Part shown: piece by piece, positions 33,535 through 42,878 of the stretch
Layout: every line of letters begins with the position of its first letter
How positions within the stretch are numbered: position 1 is the first letter of the stretch
Assembly: GCF_904848585.1 (NCBI RefSeq)
Contig: NZ_CAJHCR010000003.1
Span: 598,306 to 662,305 of the forward strand
Direction: 5' to 3'
DNA: 64,000 nt
Source: Paraburkholderia kirstenboschensis
GTDB taxonomy: Bacteria; Pseudomonadota; Gammaproteobacteria; Burkholderiales; Burkholderiaceae
Translations under genes and position numbers: made by a program
The notes under the pieces: model-generated
What the model saw: the letters and a program-made list of their open reading frames with translations, nothing else
The model's database searches: none
What the model was told of the DNA's origin: nothing

Positions 33535-34254
33535 TTAAGCCAAAGCGTTGCGATGGGCTTCCACCAGTTCGGCCATGCTGTTAAAGCGAAAGTCGACCTT
33601 CGGCTGGGAGCCCGGGTCCATTGTCGCGCCAAAGCCCTCTTTGCCATGCCGGCGATAGATCCAGCACGAGGCAAGTCCGAATTCATTCGCCGGCTTGTGA
33701 TCGTGAAAGAGACTTTCTGCCGTGTGAAGAATCTTTTCCCTGGCGATGCCGCGTTCGCCCAGCTTCTCCAGCATGTACTCGAAATTGCGCGGCGACGGCT
33801 TGTATGAACCGATATCTTCAGCGGTGAATATCGCGTCGAATTCGACATGCAGCTTTGCGTTGCTATAGCTAAAGCTCTCATTGTCCACGTTCGAAAGAAT
33901 GACCAGCTTGTAGTGCTGCTTCAGGTACTGCAACGCAGCGGCTGAATCGTCGAATGCCGGCCAGTTCTGAATTGATCTGCCATAAGCCATGCAGTCGTCG
34001 AGCGTGTAAGGCACGCGCCACTCTTCCGCCAGGCGCTTATAGACGATCGGCAACAACTCCTGATAGCGCCGGTAAGGCGTGTACTTTTGCTGCGACGACT
34101 CGTGTCGCGCGTGTGCTTCGAGCACCTGGTCGCGCGTGAGCGTTTGCTCGACGCGTTCGAGAAGCGGCCGCAAGCCTTCAAAGATGCCTGTTTCCCAGTC
34201 GATTAGCGTGCCGTAGCAATCGAACGTCAGCGTGTCGAAGTCGGTCAGTCGCAT
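33535..34254 (-). CDS. HAD-superfamily hydrolase, haloacid dehalogenase type II-like (second copy)
   Basis: Protein of 239 aa. Motif I is [13 protein letters not shown] with Asp12, motif II is VILSNVDN, motif III is the lysine in [13 protein letters not shown] and motif IV lies in [18 protein letters not shown]. It is similar in layout to the protein at 12459-13127 but clearly diverged. The ATG at 34254 follows GAGGAG; the open frame upstream to 34290 is not needed. Convergent with gabD, 14 bp apart. True haloacid dehalogenase activity cannot be claimed from sequence. Confidence 0.85.
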   Translation of the reverse strand: MRLTDFDTLTFDCYGTLIDWETGIFEGLRPLLERVEQTLTRDQVLEAHARHESSQQKYTPYRRYQELLPIVYKRLAEEWRVPYTLDDCMAYGRSIQNWPAFDDSAAALQYLKQHYKLVILSNVDNESFSYSNAKLHVEFDAIFTAEDIGSYKPSPRNFEYMLEKLGERGIAREKILHTAESLFHDHKPANEFGLASCWIYRRHGKEGFGATMDPGSQPKVDFRFNSMAELVEAHRNALA

Positions 34255-34403
34255 TGATTGGGCTCCTCTTTTTCGCGGATCAGAAGCCACAGTGTAGGTT
34301 ATCGTGCGCGTACCGACGTCAAACGCGCGCCGCCAACATGCGAAAATGGCGACGGCCTTGAAGTGGATTGCCGAAGGCCACTTCGACCGCTCGCCCTACC
34401 GCC

Positions 34404-35408
34404 CTAACCGCTCGCCAATCGAGTAATCTGCGTCTCCGATATCGCGCGAACATCGACGCGGCGCGGCAAAATCGCGTCGTGGTTCGCACTGTCGGCCACT
34501 TTCTGAAGCGCGGCAATATCCGTATCGTTGACGAAATGCTGTTTGAGCGACGCACGCCGCGTGATCGTTTTCGCGGCATCGAGCGGAGAGCGCGTCAACG
34601 TTGCATAGATTTGCGCATACGCATCGGGGTTTGCCAACGCCCAGTCGCCCGCACGTTGCAGTCTCAACAGCACGTCCGCGATGGCCGCGCGTTTGCCTGC
34701 GTCCGCAAGCGACGACCCAGACGCAGTGATAAAGCCTAGCCCGCTATTGATGCCAGTGCCGTCGCGCAGAATGCGGGCGCCGCGTTGCACGGCAATGCCG
34801 TAGTAGGGATCGAATGTCGCCCACACTTCGATGGATCCAGAAGCGAACGCCGCAAATGCATCGACGGGCAAAATAAAGCGCACCGTCACGTCGTCTTTCG
34901 ACAAACCTGCTTCGGCGAGCGCGCCATACAACTGGAATTGCGAAATGCTGCCGCGTGCCGACGACACAAATACGGTGCGCCCTTTCAGGTCGGCAACCGT
35001 GCGTATCGCGGAGTTCGGCGGGACAAGGATGCCGAGTTGCGCGCCCGAGCCCACGCGGGTTGCCACGATCTTCAAGGTCGGATCGCCCACTGCCGCTGCG
35101 AGTACCGGCAAATCCCCTGCCGGTGCGAGATCGACGGCGCCTGCACGTTGCGCTTCGAACAGCGGCGCTGCCCCCTGAAAATTGGCCCAGCGAAAAGCGT
35201 ATGGCGCACCGTCGAGCACTTTGGCCGCCTCGACGAGCGCGCGCGTGCCACCGGCCTGGTCGCCGAGTACAAGTGTGGTCGATGCAAGATCCGCGGCTAC
35301 CGTATGTTGCGAATGTAGAACGCCGGTCGCGGCAAGCGCGGGAACGGCGCCGAACAGTTTCAGCATGCGCCGTCGCGTTGAAAAAGATGTGGAAGCAGAA
35401 ACAGCCAT
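34404..35408 (-). CDS. Orphan ABC substrate-binding protein, sulfonate/nitrate/taurine type
   Basis: Protein of 334 aa of the SsuA/NMT1-like periplasmic binding family. The twin-arginine-like signal STRRRMLKLFGAVPALAATG occupies residues 10-30. Family features are RWANFQGAAPLFEAQRAGAVDLAPAGDLP, DLKGRTVFVSSARGSISQFQLYGALAEAGL and GSIEVWATFDPYYGIAVQ. No permease or ATPase gene is adjacent, so it must work with a transporter encoded elsewhere. It lies 149 bp upstream of the HAD gene. A 12-bp palindrome lies 68 bp upstream of its start. Confidence 0.85.
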   Translation of the reverse strand: MAVSASTSFSTRRRMLKLFGAVPALAATGVLHSQHTVAADLASTTLVLGDQAGGTRALVEAAKVLDGAPYAFRWANFQGAAPLFEAQRAGAVDLAPAGDLPVLAAAVGDPTLKIVATRVGSGAQLGILVPPNSAIRTVADLKGRTVFVSSARGSISQFQLYGALAEAGLSKDDVTVRFILPVDAFAAFASGSIEVWATFDPYYGIAVQRGARILRDGTGINSGLGFITASGSSLADAGKRAAIADVLLRLQRAGDWALANPDAYAQIYATLTRSPLDAAKTITRRASLKQHFVNDTDIAALQKVADSANHDAILPRRVDVRAISETQITRLASG

Positions 35409-35475
35409 AAACCCTCGCGGTCGGTTGATGCGTCAGCGTACCGAGCCGCGGAAGGCATGGGAATGAATCGATTTC

Positions 35476-35487
35476 GATAACGTTATC
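35476..35487. promoter_or_regulatory. Palindromic candidate operator upstream of the orphan binding protein
   Basis: GATAACGTTATC is a perfect 12-bp palindrome 68 bp upstream of the binding-protein start, in a 183-bp gap. The regulator is unknown. Confidence 0.45.
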
Positions 35488-35591
35488 TATCAGCGCGCTT
35501 TGGCGTCGACGCGTGGCGCGCCTCGTTGGCGCGCGCTACGCAATGGCAGGCGCAAACGAACCGCGCCGCCGTGACTCAATGACTGGATGCG

Positions 35592-37052
35592 TCAATGATC
35601 GTCGTCGCGCTCCGATGCACAGAAGTGTTCATCGCGACCACGCCCTTTGCCGACGCCCACGAGTTTTTGCGCGACGTATGCAGGCAGTTCGCTCGCGTCC
35701 CACGCAAACACAAAGAACGCATTCGGATTAGCAATACCAGCAGGATGGTTCGTGTCGGTGACCGTGCCGACGAAGTCGTTGTCGTTAGCGATAAAAAGCG
35801 TGTGCTTTTTCACGCCATCAACCACGACGTCGGGCCCAAACGCCAGGCCCTCGAGCTTCGCCGGAATGTCGTTCGCGCTGTAGCCATGCAGGGTCAACTG
35901 CGCGACCACATCGAGAAACAGCGCTTTCTGCACGGCATACGGTGCGATGCCGGCCTGGCCGCTCGCGCTGCTCACGTCCTGCGCGCCTGCCAGGTCGATA
36001 TGGAAAACCTTCTTGAAAACAGCCGTCGAATTGTCGCCCAGTCCTTTGCCGTCTCGCTCGTCCACCAGCAGTTCGTGATCGTTCACGGCGACCACGTCGC
36101 TGATGGTCGGGTACTTCGGCTTCGCCGTCGTGCCGATGTTGGTGAGGGGATAGGCAAACTGCGTGGTCTTGCCCGTCCGAACGTCGATCTTGACGATACG
36201 CGTGTATGCGCCGTCGGTGCCGCCATCCTGAATCAGCGGGCTTTGCATCGCGCCGAAAAGCGTCTTGCCGTCAGGCGAAATCGCAAGCCCTTCCATGCCC
36301 TTGTTCGCAACGCGGCCCGCTGTGTTCTGTGCGATCTCGTTGTTGCCGATGGGGCTTAGCGTGGACACCGCAAAGCTGTCCGGAAGGTTGTACGTGTCGA
36401 CACGTCGGCCGCTGCGCCGGTCGAAGCGATAGACATAAGGGCCGTACTCGTCCGAGATGAATACGCTTTCGCCGTCGTTGCTCACGCGCACGCTTTCGGG
36501 ATCGAAGCGCCCGTTGCGGTCGTTCGTCGAGAGACGGGCGGGATCGAAATTGTCAGAGCGGCCTGTGAAGTAATGCGTGTGATTGCGGACGTTGAGCGCG
36601 GGCGCACCGTTGGGCACACCTGCGGCGGCGCCGGTGCCATAGGCGAGTTTGTCCGAGGTATGCAGCAACGTCGTGGCGACCAGCTTCGGCGTCAGCGAAT
36701 ACGGCAGCGCGGCGCCACCGGCACTGGGCTCCAGACGCAAGCGCAAGGTCTGGAAACGGTTGATGTACGACGCCGTATCGTCGAGGGCCGCGTTGTACGA
36801 CACAGCATTCGGGCCGCGGTCGGGCACGGCGACGAACGTATGGCAACCCGCGTACGCGATGCCCGAACCGAGGCCACCGAGCAGATTTCCCGGTACGCCG
36901 TTTTCCAGGGGTGCCGCCGTTTCCTTCGACAGATCGCCGGTAAGGCCGCCAAGTCGACCAACCGCGATGAGATCGACCGCGGCGTGCGCCGTCGTCGCGA
37001 ACGTCAGCGACGAGACGATCGCCGTCAGAGCAAACAGACTTGAACGAGACAC
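35592..37052 (-). CDS. Exported phytase-like esterase (esterase-like activity of phytase family)
   Basis: Protein of 486 aa. Signal peptide MSRSSLFALTAIVSSLTFAT, then AHA cleavage, so periplasmic or secreted. The body is a beta-propeller of the esterase-like phytase family with DRGPNAVSYN near residue 80, FDPESVRVSNDGESVFISDEYGPYVYRFD near 185-215, NKGMEGLAISPDGKTLFGAMQSPL near 255 and KLEGLAFGPD near 410. These calcium-bound acidic patches suggest phosphoester hydrolysis. The start is GTG with GGAAG upstream. No operon partner is evident. Confidence 0.82.
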   Translation of the reverse strand: MSRSSLFALTAIVSSLTFATTAHAAVDLIAVGRLGGLTGDLSKETAAPLENGVPGNLLGGLGSGIAYAGCHTFVAVPDRGPNAVSYNAALDDTASYINRFQTLRLRLEPSAGGAALPYSLTPKLVATTLLHTSDKLAYGTGAAAGVPNGAPALNVRNHTHYFTGRSDNFDPARLSTNDRNGRFDPESVRVSNDGESVFISDEYGPYVYRFDRRSGRRVDTYNLPDSFAVSTLSPIGNNEIAQNTAGRVANKGMEGLAISPDGKTLFGAMQSPLIQDGGTDGAYTRIVKIDVRTGKTTQFAYPLTNIGTTAKPKYPTISDVVAVNDHELLVDERDGKGLGDNSTAVFKKVFHIDLAGAQDVSSASGQAGIAPYAVQKALFLDVVAQLTLHGYSANDIPAKLEGLAFGPDVVVDGVKKHTLFIANDNDFVGTVTDTNHPAGIANPNAFFVFAWDASELPAYVAQKLVGVGKGRGRDEHFCASERDDDH

Positions 37053-37341
37053 GATGTCTTCCTTGTATGGAGCGCTTGTTGTGGACGTGTCGGGCGCCGG
37101 ACTTCATCCAGGTACTTGCCGGCATGAATGTTCGAAACGCGGGAGCGATGGCCGGCGCACAGCCATTGGCCGAGGAAGGGCCGCCGGTAATAGTGCGTGA
37201 GGTATGTGACGCAATAGTGACGCTTGCGTCCTGCGCAGCGCGCATGGCGGCTGCATCGTGGTCTGGTGGCTCGCTCGCTCAAGCCGCCGATCGGTCCTCA
37301 TATCGGGATCATCACATCGCGATTCACAGGATGCCAGGTAG

Positions 37342-37650
37342 CTGCCAGATGAGAACATCCAGAAGCACCCGAGCGATACCACATGGATTCAATCCGGCGT
37401 GAAGAATACGATTTACAACTCGGTGCCCGCGCCCGCCGATGTCCTGCTGCCGGTCGTCAACTCGCTCGATACGGGCAGCCCCGTGCCGGTCGTCGCGTTC
37501 GCGCCTTTTCATATCGACGGTTCGGTGAACGGCAGCAACCCGTACATTTACGGCCATTTCATCGCGGGCTACAAGGCGCCGTCGGCTAGCGGAGGCTCCG
37601 GCGCCGCGACGTATTACGGCGCCGTCACAGCGCCGAGTCTCGCCAACTAA
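37342..37650 (+). pseudogene. C-terminal remnant of a TadG-like pilus-assembly protein
   Basis: Open frame after a TAG at 37339, with no good start or ribosome-binding site. It reads DTTWIQSGVKNTIYNSVPAP, then DVLLPVVNSL, VVAFAPFHID and YIYGHFIAGYKAP, and ends YYGAVTAPSLAN. The WIQ.G.K.TIY..VP...LPVV...VAFA.FHI...YI.GHF pattern is what I recall from the end of TadG-type proteins of Flp pilus loci. The N-terminal part of such a protein is absent, so this is most likely a decayed fragment. An 83-codon GTG-started gene at 37399 is the alternative. Confidence 0.5.
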
Positions 37651-37902
37651 CGAACTGCGCCAAGCCTCGCTCGCCGCGAATCCACCTGCCGGGAACGTTC
37701 GCTGCGACTGTATAGCCAGGCGCCCGCCTTCGCGGGGACATACGTCGTCCGCGAGACGGACGCCGGTTATTTTTTTCAACGCTTCACGTAACCCTTTCAC
37801 GCGACGCCTTTACGCGAGGGTTGCAGTGGACTTCGCGGAACGGAAAGAGCGGCAGGCATTGCGCGACCCCGACCGGGAGCCCCCAACGGCAGGAGTAGCG
37901 AT

Positions 37903-38481
37903 ATGCAAAACGCGGAAGACAATCCCACTCAGAAACAGCAGAACGAAATGGCCGCAAAGAGTCCGGTGCATACCCCCGCAACCGGAACGGCTTCTCCAGA
38001 CGCTCGGACGCAAGCGAAAGAGTTCGGCAGCAAGAGCAACGCCGGCGCGGCCGAGCCGACCGGACGCAAGGACAACGCGCAAAACCTGCCGCCCATCGAT
38101 CTCGACGCGGTGACCGTCGATTCGCCTGACCCGGTGCAGCGAGCGAGCAGCCGCACTGTCTCGGTGGATGCGGCCAACACGGCGTCGACCGATAACACTG
38201 TTGACACCGACGGCAAAGGTCTTGAAGCAAAGCGGGGACTGTCGCCGTGGCACGACAATGTGATCTCGTCGAACGCGACGCTCGAAAACAACGTTCCCGC
38301 GCCCGCAACGGGCTTGGGCGGCATAGAAAGCCGCGCCGGCGGAAATATGCCGCTCGTTGCGGCGCGCGACGGCTGGCAGGTGTCGTATCGCGGCACCGTC
38401 TACATCGAGCGAAGGAACGGCTCATTGGCAGAACACGTCATACAGTTCGACGCCCGCAGCGCAAGCAACAAGCCAACGTAA
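37903..38481 (+). CDS. Hypothetical protein, 192 aa
   Basis: No recognised domain. The first 130 residues are polar, rich in Ala, Ser, Thr, Asn and Asp, and probably disordered. The last 50 (NMPLVAARDGWQVSYRGTVYIERRNG, then SLAEHVIQF) look like a small folded module. There is no signal peptide and no membrane segment. AGGAG lies about 8 nt before the ATG. It lies 129 bp upstream of the ABC exporter gene on the same strand, which may be cotranscribed. Codon use fits the genome, so it is likely a real gene. Confidence 0.6.
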   Translation: MQNAEDNPTQKQQNEMAAKSPVHTPATGTASPDARTQAKEFGSKSNAGAAEPTGRKDNAQNLPPIDLDAVTVDSPDPVQRASSRTVSVDAANTASTDNTVDTDGKGLEAKRGLSPWHDNVISSNATLENNVPAPATGLGGIESRAGGNMPLVAARDGWQVSYRGTVYIERRNGSLAEHVIQFDARSASNKPT

Positions 38482-38610
38482 ACTGCGGTAATCCGGCGCG
38501 GCTGCGCAAGGCATGAGGCTTGCATAGCGTGTTCGCCGGACCCATGGCGCGCCTTCCTCCCCGGAAGGGACCCGCCGTCGCCTGCCGGCGCACCAGTTCG
38601 GAAGTGCACC

Positions 38611-40440
38611 ATGGAACTCGTCGATCGGAGCGATCGGAGTCGCGCTAGCCGCGTGCGCGGACGGCGGCGCTCGCGCGTCTTATCCCGCTACGCGGGTCGG
38701 CCGGTTCGTCTAATCTGGCGCTACGTGGCGCGCCACAAAGTGGCGCACGTCATCATGCTCGTCAGCGTCGTGGCCGCGGTTGGGTTCGCGCTCGCGTCGC
38801 AATACGGCATCCGCAATCTGATCGACGCGCTGCCGCGCGGACGCGCGCATCCCCAGACGGTCGTGTACGCGTTTGGCGTGCTCGTCGTCCTCATTCTCGC
38901 GGACAACCTGATGTGGCGCGTCGCCGGCTGGGTCGCGGCGCGCGCATTCGTGCGCGTCACGGGTGACATCCGCCAGGACATGTTCGAGTATCTGACGGGA
39001 CATGCGCCATCGTTTTTCGCGGACAAACAGCCAGGCGTTTTGTCGAGCCGCGTGTCGGCCACGGCGAACGCGGTGTACGTGATCGAAAATACGGTTGCAT
39101 GGACCGCGTTGCCGCCGACGCTGACCGTGATCGGCGCGATCGTGATGGTGGCGACCGTGAGCCTTCCGATGAGCGCCGCGCTCGTCGCCATTTCTGCGGC
39201 CCTCACCGGGTGTCTGTTCTGGCTCGCCCGCAAGGGCACGTCGCGGCACGAGGCGTTCGCGAGCCAGGCCGCTTCGGTAGACGGCGAACTGGTCGACGTG
39301 ATCGGCAACATGGGGCTCGTGCGCGCGTTCGGCGCGGTGCACGCGGAGCTACGGCGCTTCGACGGCCATCTCGAAGCCGAGGCGGTTACGCGCAAGCGCA
39401 GTCTGCTATATCTGGAGAAGCTGCGCATCCTGCATGCGCTTGCCACCGTGGTGCTGTCGGCGGGCGTGCTCGGCTGGACCGTCTGGCTCTGGACGCAAGG
39501 CAGGGCGAGCACCGGCGACGTGGTTCTCGTCGGCTCCCTGGGCTTTTCGATTCTGCATGGTTCGCGCGACGTCGCGGTCGCGTTCGTCGATTTGACGCAG
39601 CACGTGGCGCGTCTCGCGGAAGCATCGCAAACCTTGCTGACGCCCTATTCGATGCCCGAAGCGCCCAAAGCAATACCGTTGGCGGTGCGTGAGGCAACGG
39701 TCGATTTCGACAATGTCTCGTTCGCTTATCCGGGCCGCAGGCCGGTATTGAACGAGTTGACGCTGCACATTCAGGCAGGGGAACGCGTGGGACTGGTCGG
39801 GCCGTCCGGCGCGGGAAAATCGACCGTGCTCGCGCTGCTTCAGCACTTCTACGAGCCGGCCGCCGGATGCGTACGCATTTCCGGCCAGGACATTTCGCAA
39901 GTGACGCTGGAAAGCCTGCAAGCGGCGATCTCGGTCGTGCCGCAAGACGTCACGCTACTTCATCGCTCGTTGCTCGACAACATTCGCTATGGCTGTCCCG
40001 ATGCAAGCGAAGCGGACGTGAAACGCGCATGCGAAGACGCCAGCTGCATGGATTTCATCGGGGCATTGCCGGACGGCTTGAACACGATAGCAGGCGACCG
40101 CGGCGCAAAGCTCTCCGGCGGACAGCGCCAGCGCATAGCGATTGCCCGCGCGATCCTGAAGGACTCGCCGATACTTCTGCTCGACGAGGCAACTTCCGCG
40201 CTCGACACCGCTTCGGAAATCGTCATTCAAGCGGCGCTCGAACGCCTCATGCAGAATCGGACGGTGATTGCGATTGCGCACCGGCTGTCGACGTTGCAGT
40301 CGTTCGACAGGATCATCGTGATGAATCGCGGCCGCGTCGTTCAGGAAGGCACGCCTGCGCAACTTGCCAAAGTGCCGGGCATCTATCGCGACACGCTCGC
40401 GCGCCGCGGCCGGCGCACCCCCGCGCCTACGCTCAACTGA
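38611..40440 (+). CDS. ABC exporter, fused permease/ATPase (MsbA-like type IV)
   Basis: Inner-membrane protein of 609 aa. An arginine-rich N-terminus is followed by about six membrane helices (residues 40-330) and one ATPase domain: Walker A GPSGAGKST near 397, Q-loop VVPQDVTLLH, signature LSGGQRQRIAIARAI near 500, Walker B ILLLDEATSALD and the switch His in AIAHRLSTL near 570. It probably acts as a homodimer that exports lipids, peptides or drugs; the substrate is unknown. The ATP-binding half is very close to the MsbA/AtmA-type consensus. Confidence 0.88.
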   Translation: MELVDRSDRSRASRVRGRRRSRVLSRYAGRPVRLIWRYVARHKVAHVIMLVSVVAAVGFALASQYGIRNLIDALPRGRAHPQTVVYAFGVLVVLILADNLMWRVAGWVAARAFVRVTGDIRQDMFEYLTGHAPSFFADKQPGVLSSRVSATANAVYVIENTVAWTALPPTLTVIGAIVMVATVSLPMSAALVAISAALTGCLFWLARKGTSRHEAFASQAASVDGELVDVIGNMGLVRAFGAVHAELRRFDGHLEAEAVTRKRSLLYLEKLRILHALATVVLSAGVLGWTVWLWTQGRASTGDVVLVGSLGFSILHGSRDVAVAFVDLTQHVARLAEASQTLLTPYSMPEAPKAIPLAVREATVDFDNVSFAYPGRRPVLNELTLHIQAGERVGLVGPSGAGKSTVLALLQHFYEPAAGCVRISGQDISQVTLESLQAAISVVPQDVTLLHRSLLDNIRYGCPDASEADVKRACEDASCMDFIGALPDGLNTIAGDRGAKLSGGQRQRIAIARAILKDSPILLLDEATSALDTASEIVIQAALERLMQNRTVIAIAHRLSTLQSFDRIIVMNRGRVVQEGTPAQLAKVPGIYRDTLARRGRRTPAPTLN

Positions 40441-40485
40441 GCCGCCTGCCCATGCTGCTGCATGGAAAGGAGTACGCGGCAAACG

Positions 40486-40713
40486 CTAGCCGTCCACGCG
40501 CTCGCCTGCTGTTCTGATCAACTCGATCAGACGCTTTGCGGGCATCCGGTAACTGGTCTGCTGCTGAACGCCCCATTCGGAGCGCTCCGTTTCGACCAGC
40601 AAAACGAACTCGCCGTCCGCGCTCGCTTCCAGATGCTGCATATTGAGCATTTCCTCGCCGGCAATATCTGTTTCCTTCCCGAGCGTCATGACACCTTTCG
40701 CGCCACATCCCAT
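40486..40713 (-). CDS. Hypothetical protein, 75 aa
   Basis: Small acidic protein, MGCGAKGVMTLGKETDIAGE at the start and RMPAKRLIELIRTAGER near the end. GGAGG directly precedes the ATG at 40713, which is stronger evidence than for the open frame to 40785. No domain recognised, no signal peptide. It is convergent with the ABC exporter gene and divergent from the LysR gene. Confidence 0.6.
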   Translation of the reverse strand: MGCGAKGVMTLGKETDIAGEEMLNMQHLEASADGEFVLLVETERSEWGVQQQTSYRMPAKRLIELIRTAGERVDG

Positions 40714-40946
40714 GCCACGCCTCCATGCCGTTGCCGCCAGCGATCGCGGGTCCGCTTCGTCGCCTGCATCGATCCAGCAAAGCACGTACCGGCAAAGCAG
40801 TCACGGACGATTGACGGATAATCGGGGCTGCGTCTGCGCGCTTGCTGCGTTGCGCCAGACGGGTTCATGGTTTACCGCACTACTGTGCTTGCCTTCGTAT
40901 GGCCAGCATCGGGAACATTTCACAACCGCACTCAGAAGACTTCACC

Positions 40947-41843
40947 ATGCGCATACCGCCCGTCAAAGCCATCATCGCTTTCGAGAGCGTGGCCCGAACT
41001 GGGAGCGTCAATCGTGCGTCGGAAGAGCTTGGGCTGACTGCATCTGCGGTGAGTCATCAGATCAGCAATCTGGAGTCGATCGTCGGCCAGGCGCTGTTCT
41101 ACCGCTCGGGCCGGGGCCTCGTGCTTACGCCGACAGGCGAGCGCTATCTGTCGGACGTCACCGGTTCTCTTGCGGACCTGAGCCGCGCGACCGAGCGCGC
41201 GTCGAGCCGCACCGAGGTCGACATTCTGCGCGTGCATTCGAGCCCAAGCTTCGGGCTGATGTGGCTGCTGCCGCGGCTCGCATCGTTTCAGGAAGCGAAC
41301 GGGGACATTCAACTAAACCTCGCATGCTCGTACGAAGATGTGTCGTTCACGAGCGGCTATTACGACATCGACATACGTCACGGTTATGCGAACTGGCGCG
41401 ATCTCGAAGTGCGGACGCTGCGCAACGAGTTCATCGCGCCGCTTGCGTCGCCGGCATATTTGCAGAGCCATCCGGTGAAGACGCCGGAAGATCTGCTCGC
41501 CCATCGGCTGATCTACTCGGAGACGCCGCTTGTTCAGTGGAAGCAATGGTTTGGGCGCACCGGTGTCTCCGCCGCGCACAAGACATTCGACTTCTCTTTC
41601 GACCGCTCGTACATGTCGCTCGAAACGGCGGCGCTCGGGCTCGGCATCGCGCTCGAAAGTCTGATGCTCGCGTCGGTGCGGATCAAGGAAGGCGCGCTCG
41701 TGCCGGTGTTCGATCACTCGCATGCGGTCGAGGTCGGCGCGCATCATCTGGTGTGTCCGCCGCAGAATGCGGAATTGCCACGGGTTGCGCGATTCATCGC
41801 GTGGATCGACCGGGAAATCGGCCATAGGGAACGTGCGGCTTAG
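40947..41843 (+). CDS. LysR-family regulator, GcvA type
   Basis: Protein of 298 aa. The HTH region reads MRIPPVKAIIAFESVARTGS, then ASEELGLTASAVSHQISNLE and LFYRSGRGLVLTPTGERYL, the hallmark of the GcvA branch. The effector domain follows from residue 90 (VHSSPSFGLMWLLPRLASFQ; DIDIRHGYANWRDLEV). The ATG at 40947 is chosen over an open frame from 40842. It lies 209 bp upstream of an SDR-MFS-transketolase operon in the same direction and is its likely regulator. Confidence 0.86.
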   Translation: MRIPPVKAIIAFESVARTGSVNRASEELGLTASAVSHQISNLESIVGQALFYRSGRGLVLTPTGERYLSDVTGSLADLSRATERASSRTEVDILRVHSSPSFGLMWLLPRLASFQEANGDIQLNLACSYEDVSFTSGYYDIDIRHGYANWRDLEVRTLRNEFIAPLASPAYLQSHPVKTPEDLLAHRLIYSETPLVQWKQWFGRTGVSAAHKTFDFSFDRSYMSLETAALGLGIALESLMLASVRIKEGALVPVFDHSHAVEVGAHHLVCPPQNAELPRVARFIAWIDREIGHRERAA

Positions 41844-42052
41844 AAACACCGGCAGATCGGCACCAGGGTATTCCAGCACCCTCCTCATTCGGCGGATTGC
41901 TCCGCAGGCCGCAAACCGCGGCGCAGCAGGCGTCGCGTCCGCGCTCACGAACACCTGAAAATTTCTCAAGCATAGTTGAGCCGTACTGCGTTGATGCGAC
42001 GCGCAGCGTGCCGGACACTTGCTCCATCACATCAACATTCAGGAGACAAGTG

Positions 42053-42802
42053 ATGCTGCTCGAGAACAAGGTGGTTATCGTCACGGGCGCGGCCTCCCCG
42101 CGTGGAATCGGCAAGGCGACTGCGAAGGCACTGGCTGCCCAGGGCGCGCGCGTCGTGATTCTGGATCTGCGCGAAGAAGACGCGAAAGCCGCCGCCGCCG
42201 ATCTCGGCGCGGCACACCTCGGCCTCGCTTGCGACGTCACCGACAAAGCCGCATGCGTGCAAGCCGCAACCGCCACGCTGGAACGTTATGGCCGCATAGA
42301 CGGCCTCATCAACAACGCCGGCATCACGCAGCCAGTGCGCACGCTGGACATTAGCGCCGAGGGCTTCGACGCAATCGTCGACGTGAATCTGCGCGGCACG
42401 CTCTACATGTCGCAAGCCGTATTGCCGGCGATGAGGGAGCAGAAGCACGGCAGCATCGTGTGCATGTCGTCTGTGTCGGCGCAACGCGGCGGCGGCATTT
42501 TCGGCGGCCCGCATTACAGCGCGGCGAAAGCCGGTGTGCTCGGTCTCGCGCGAGCGATGGCCCGCGAATTCGGTCCCGACAGCATCCGCATCAACTCGAT
42601 CACGCCGGGCCTGATCCAGACCGACATCACCGGCGACAAGCTGACTGCGGAGATGCGCGTGGACATCATCAAAGGCATTCCGCTCGGCCGGCTCGGCGAT
42701 GCCGCAGATGTCGCGAACGCGTGCCTCTTTCTCGTGAGCGATCTCTCGACGTATCTGACGGGCGTCACGCTCGACGTGAACGGCGGCATGCTCATTCATT
42801 GA
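42053..42802 (+). CDS. Short-chain dehydrogenase/reductase
   Basis: Protein of 249 aa, classical SDR. Cofactor motif TGAASPRGIGKATAKAL near residues 11-27, NNAGIT near 85, catalytic Ser in CMSSVSAQRGGG near 140, and YSAAK with the catalytic Tyr/Lys near 157-161. Asp at the end of strand 2 (VILDLRE) suggests NAD over NADP. AGGAGACAAGTG precedes the ATG. It heads an operon with an MFS carrier and a split transketolase, so it probably oxidises or reduces a sugar acid or polyol taken up by that carrier. Confidence 0.86.
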   Translation: MLLENKVVIVTGAASPRGIGKATAKALAAQGARVVILDLREEDAKAAAADLGAAHLGLACDVTDKAACVQAATATLERYGRIDGLINNAGITQPVRTLDISAEGFDAIVDVNLRGTLYMSQAVLPAMREQKHGSIVCMSSVSAQRGGGIFGGPHYSAAKAGVLGLARAMAREFGPDSIRINSITPGLIQTDITGDKLTAEMRVDIIKGIPLGRLGDAADVANACLFLVSDLSTYLTGVTLDVNGGMLIH

Positions 42803-42878
42803 CGACCGCGCCCGCCTGCGAGGCGGCGCTGTGTTCCTGGCACCCGGGCGAACCCGGGGCCCATGGAAGGAGACAAAC

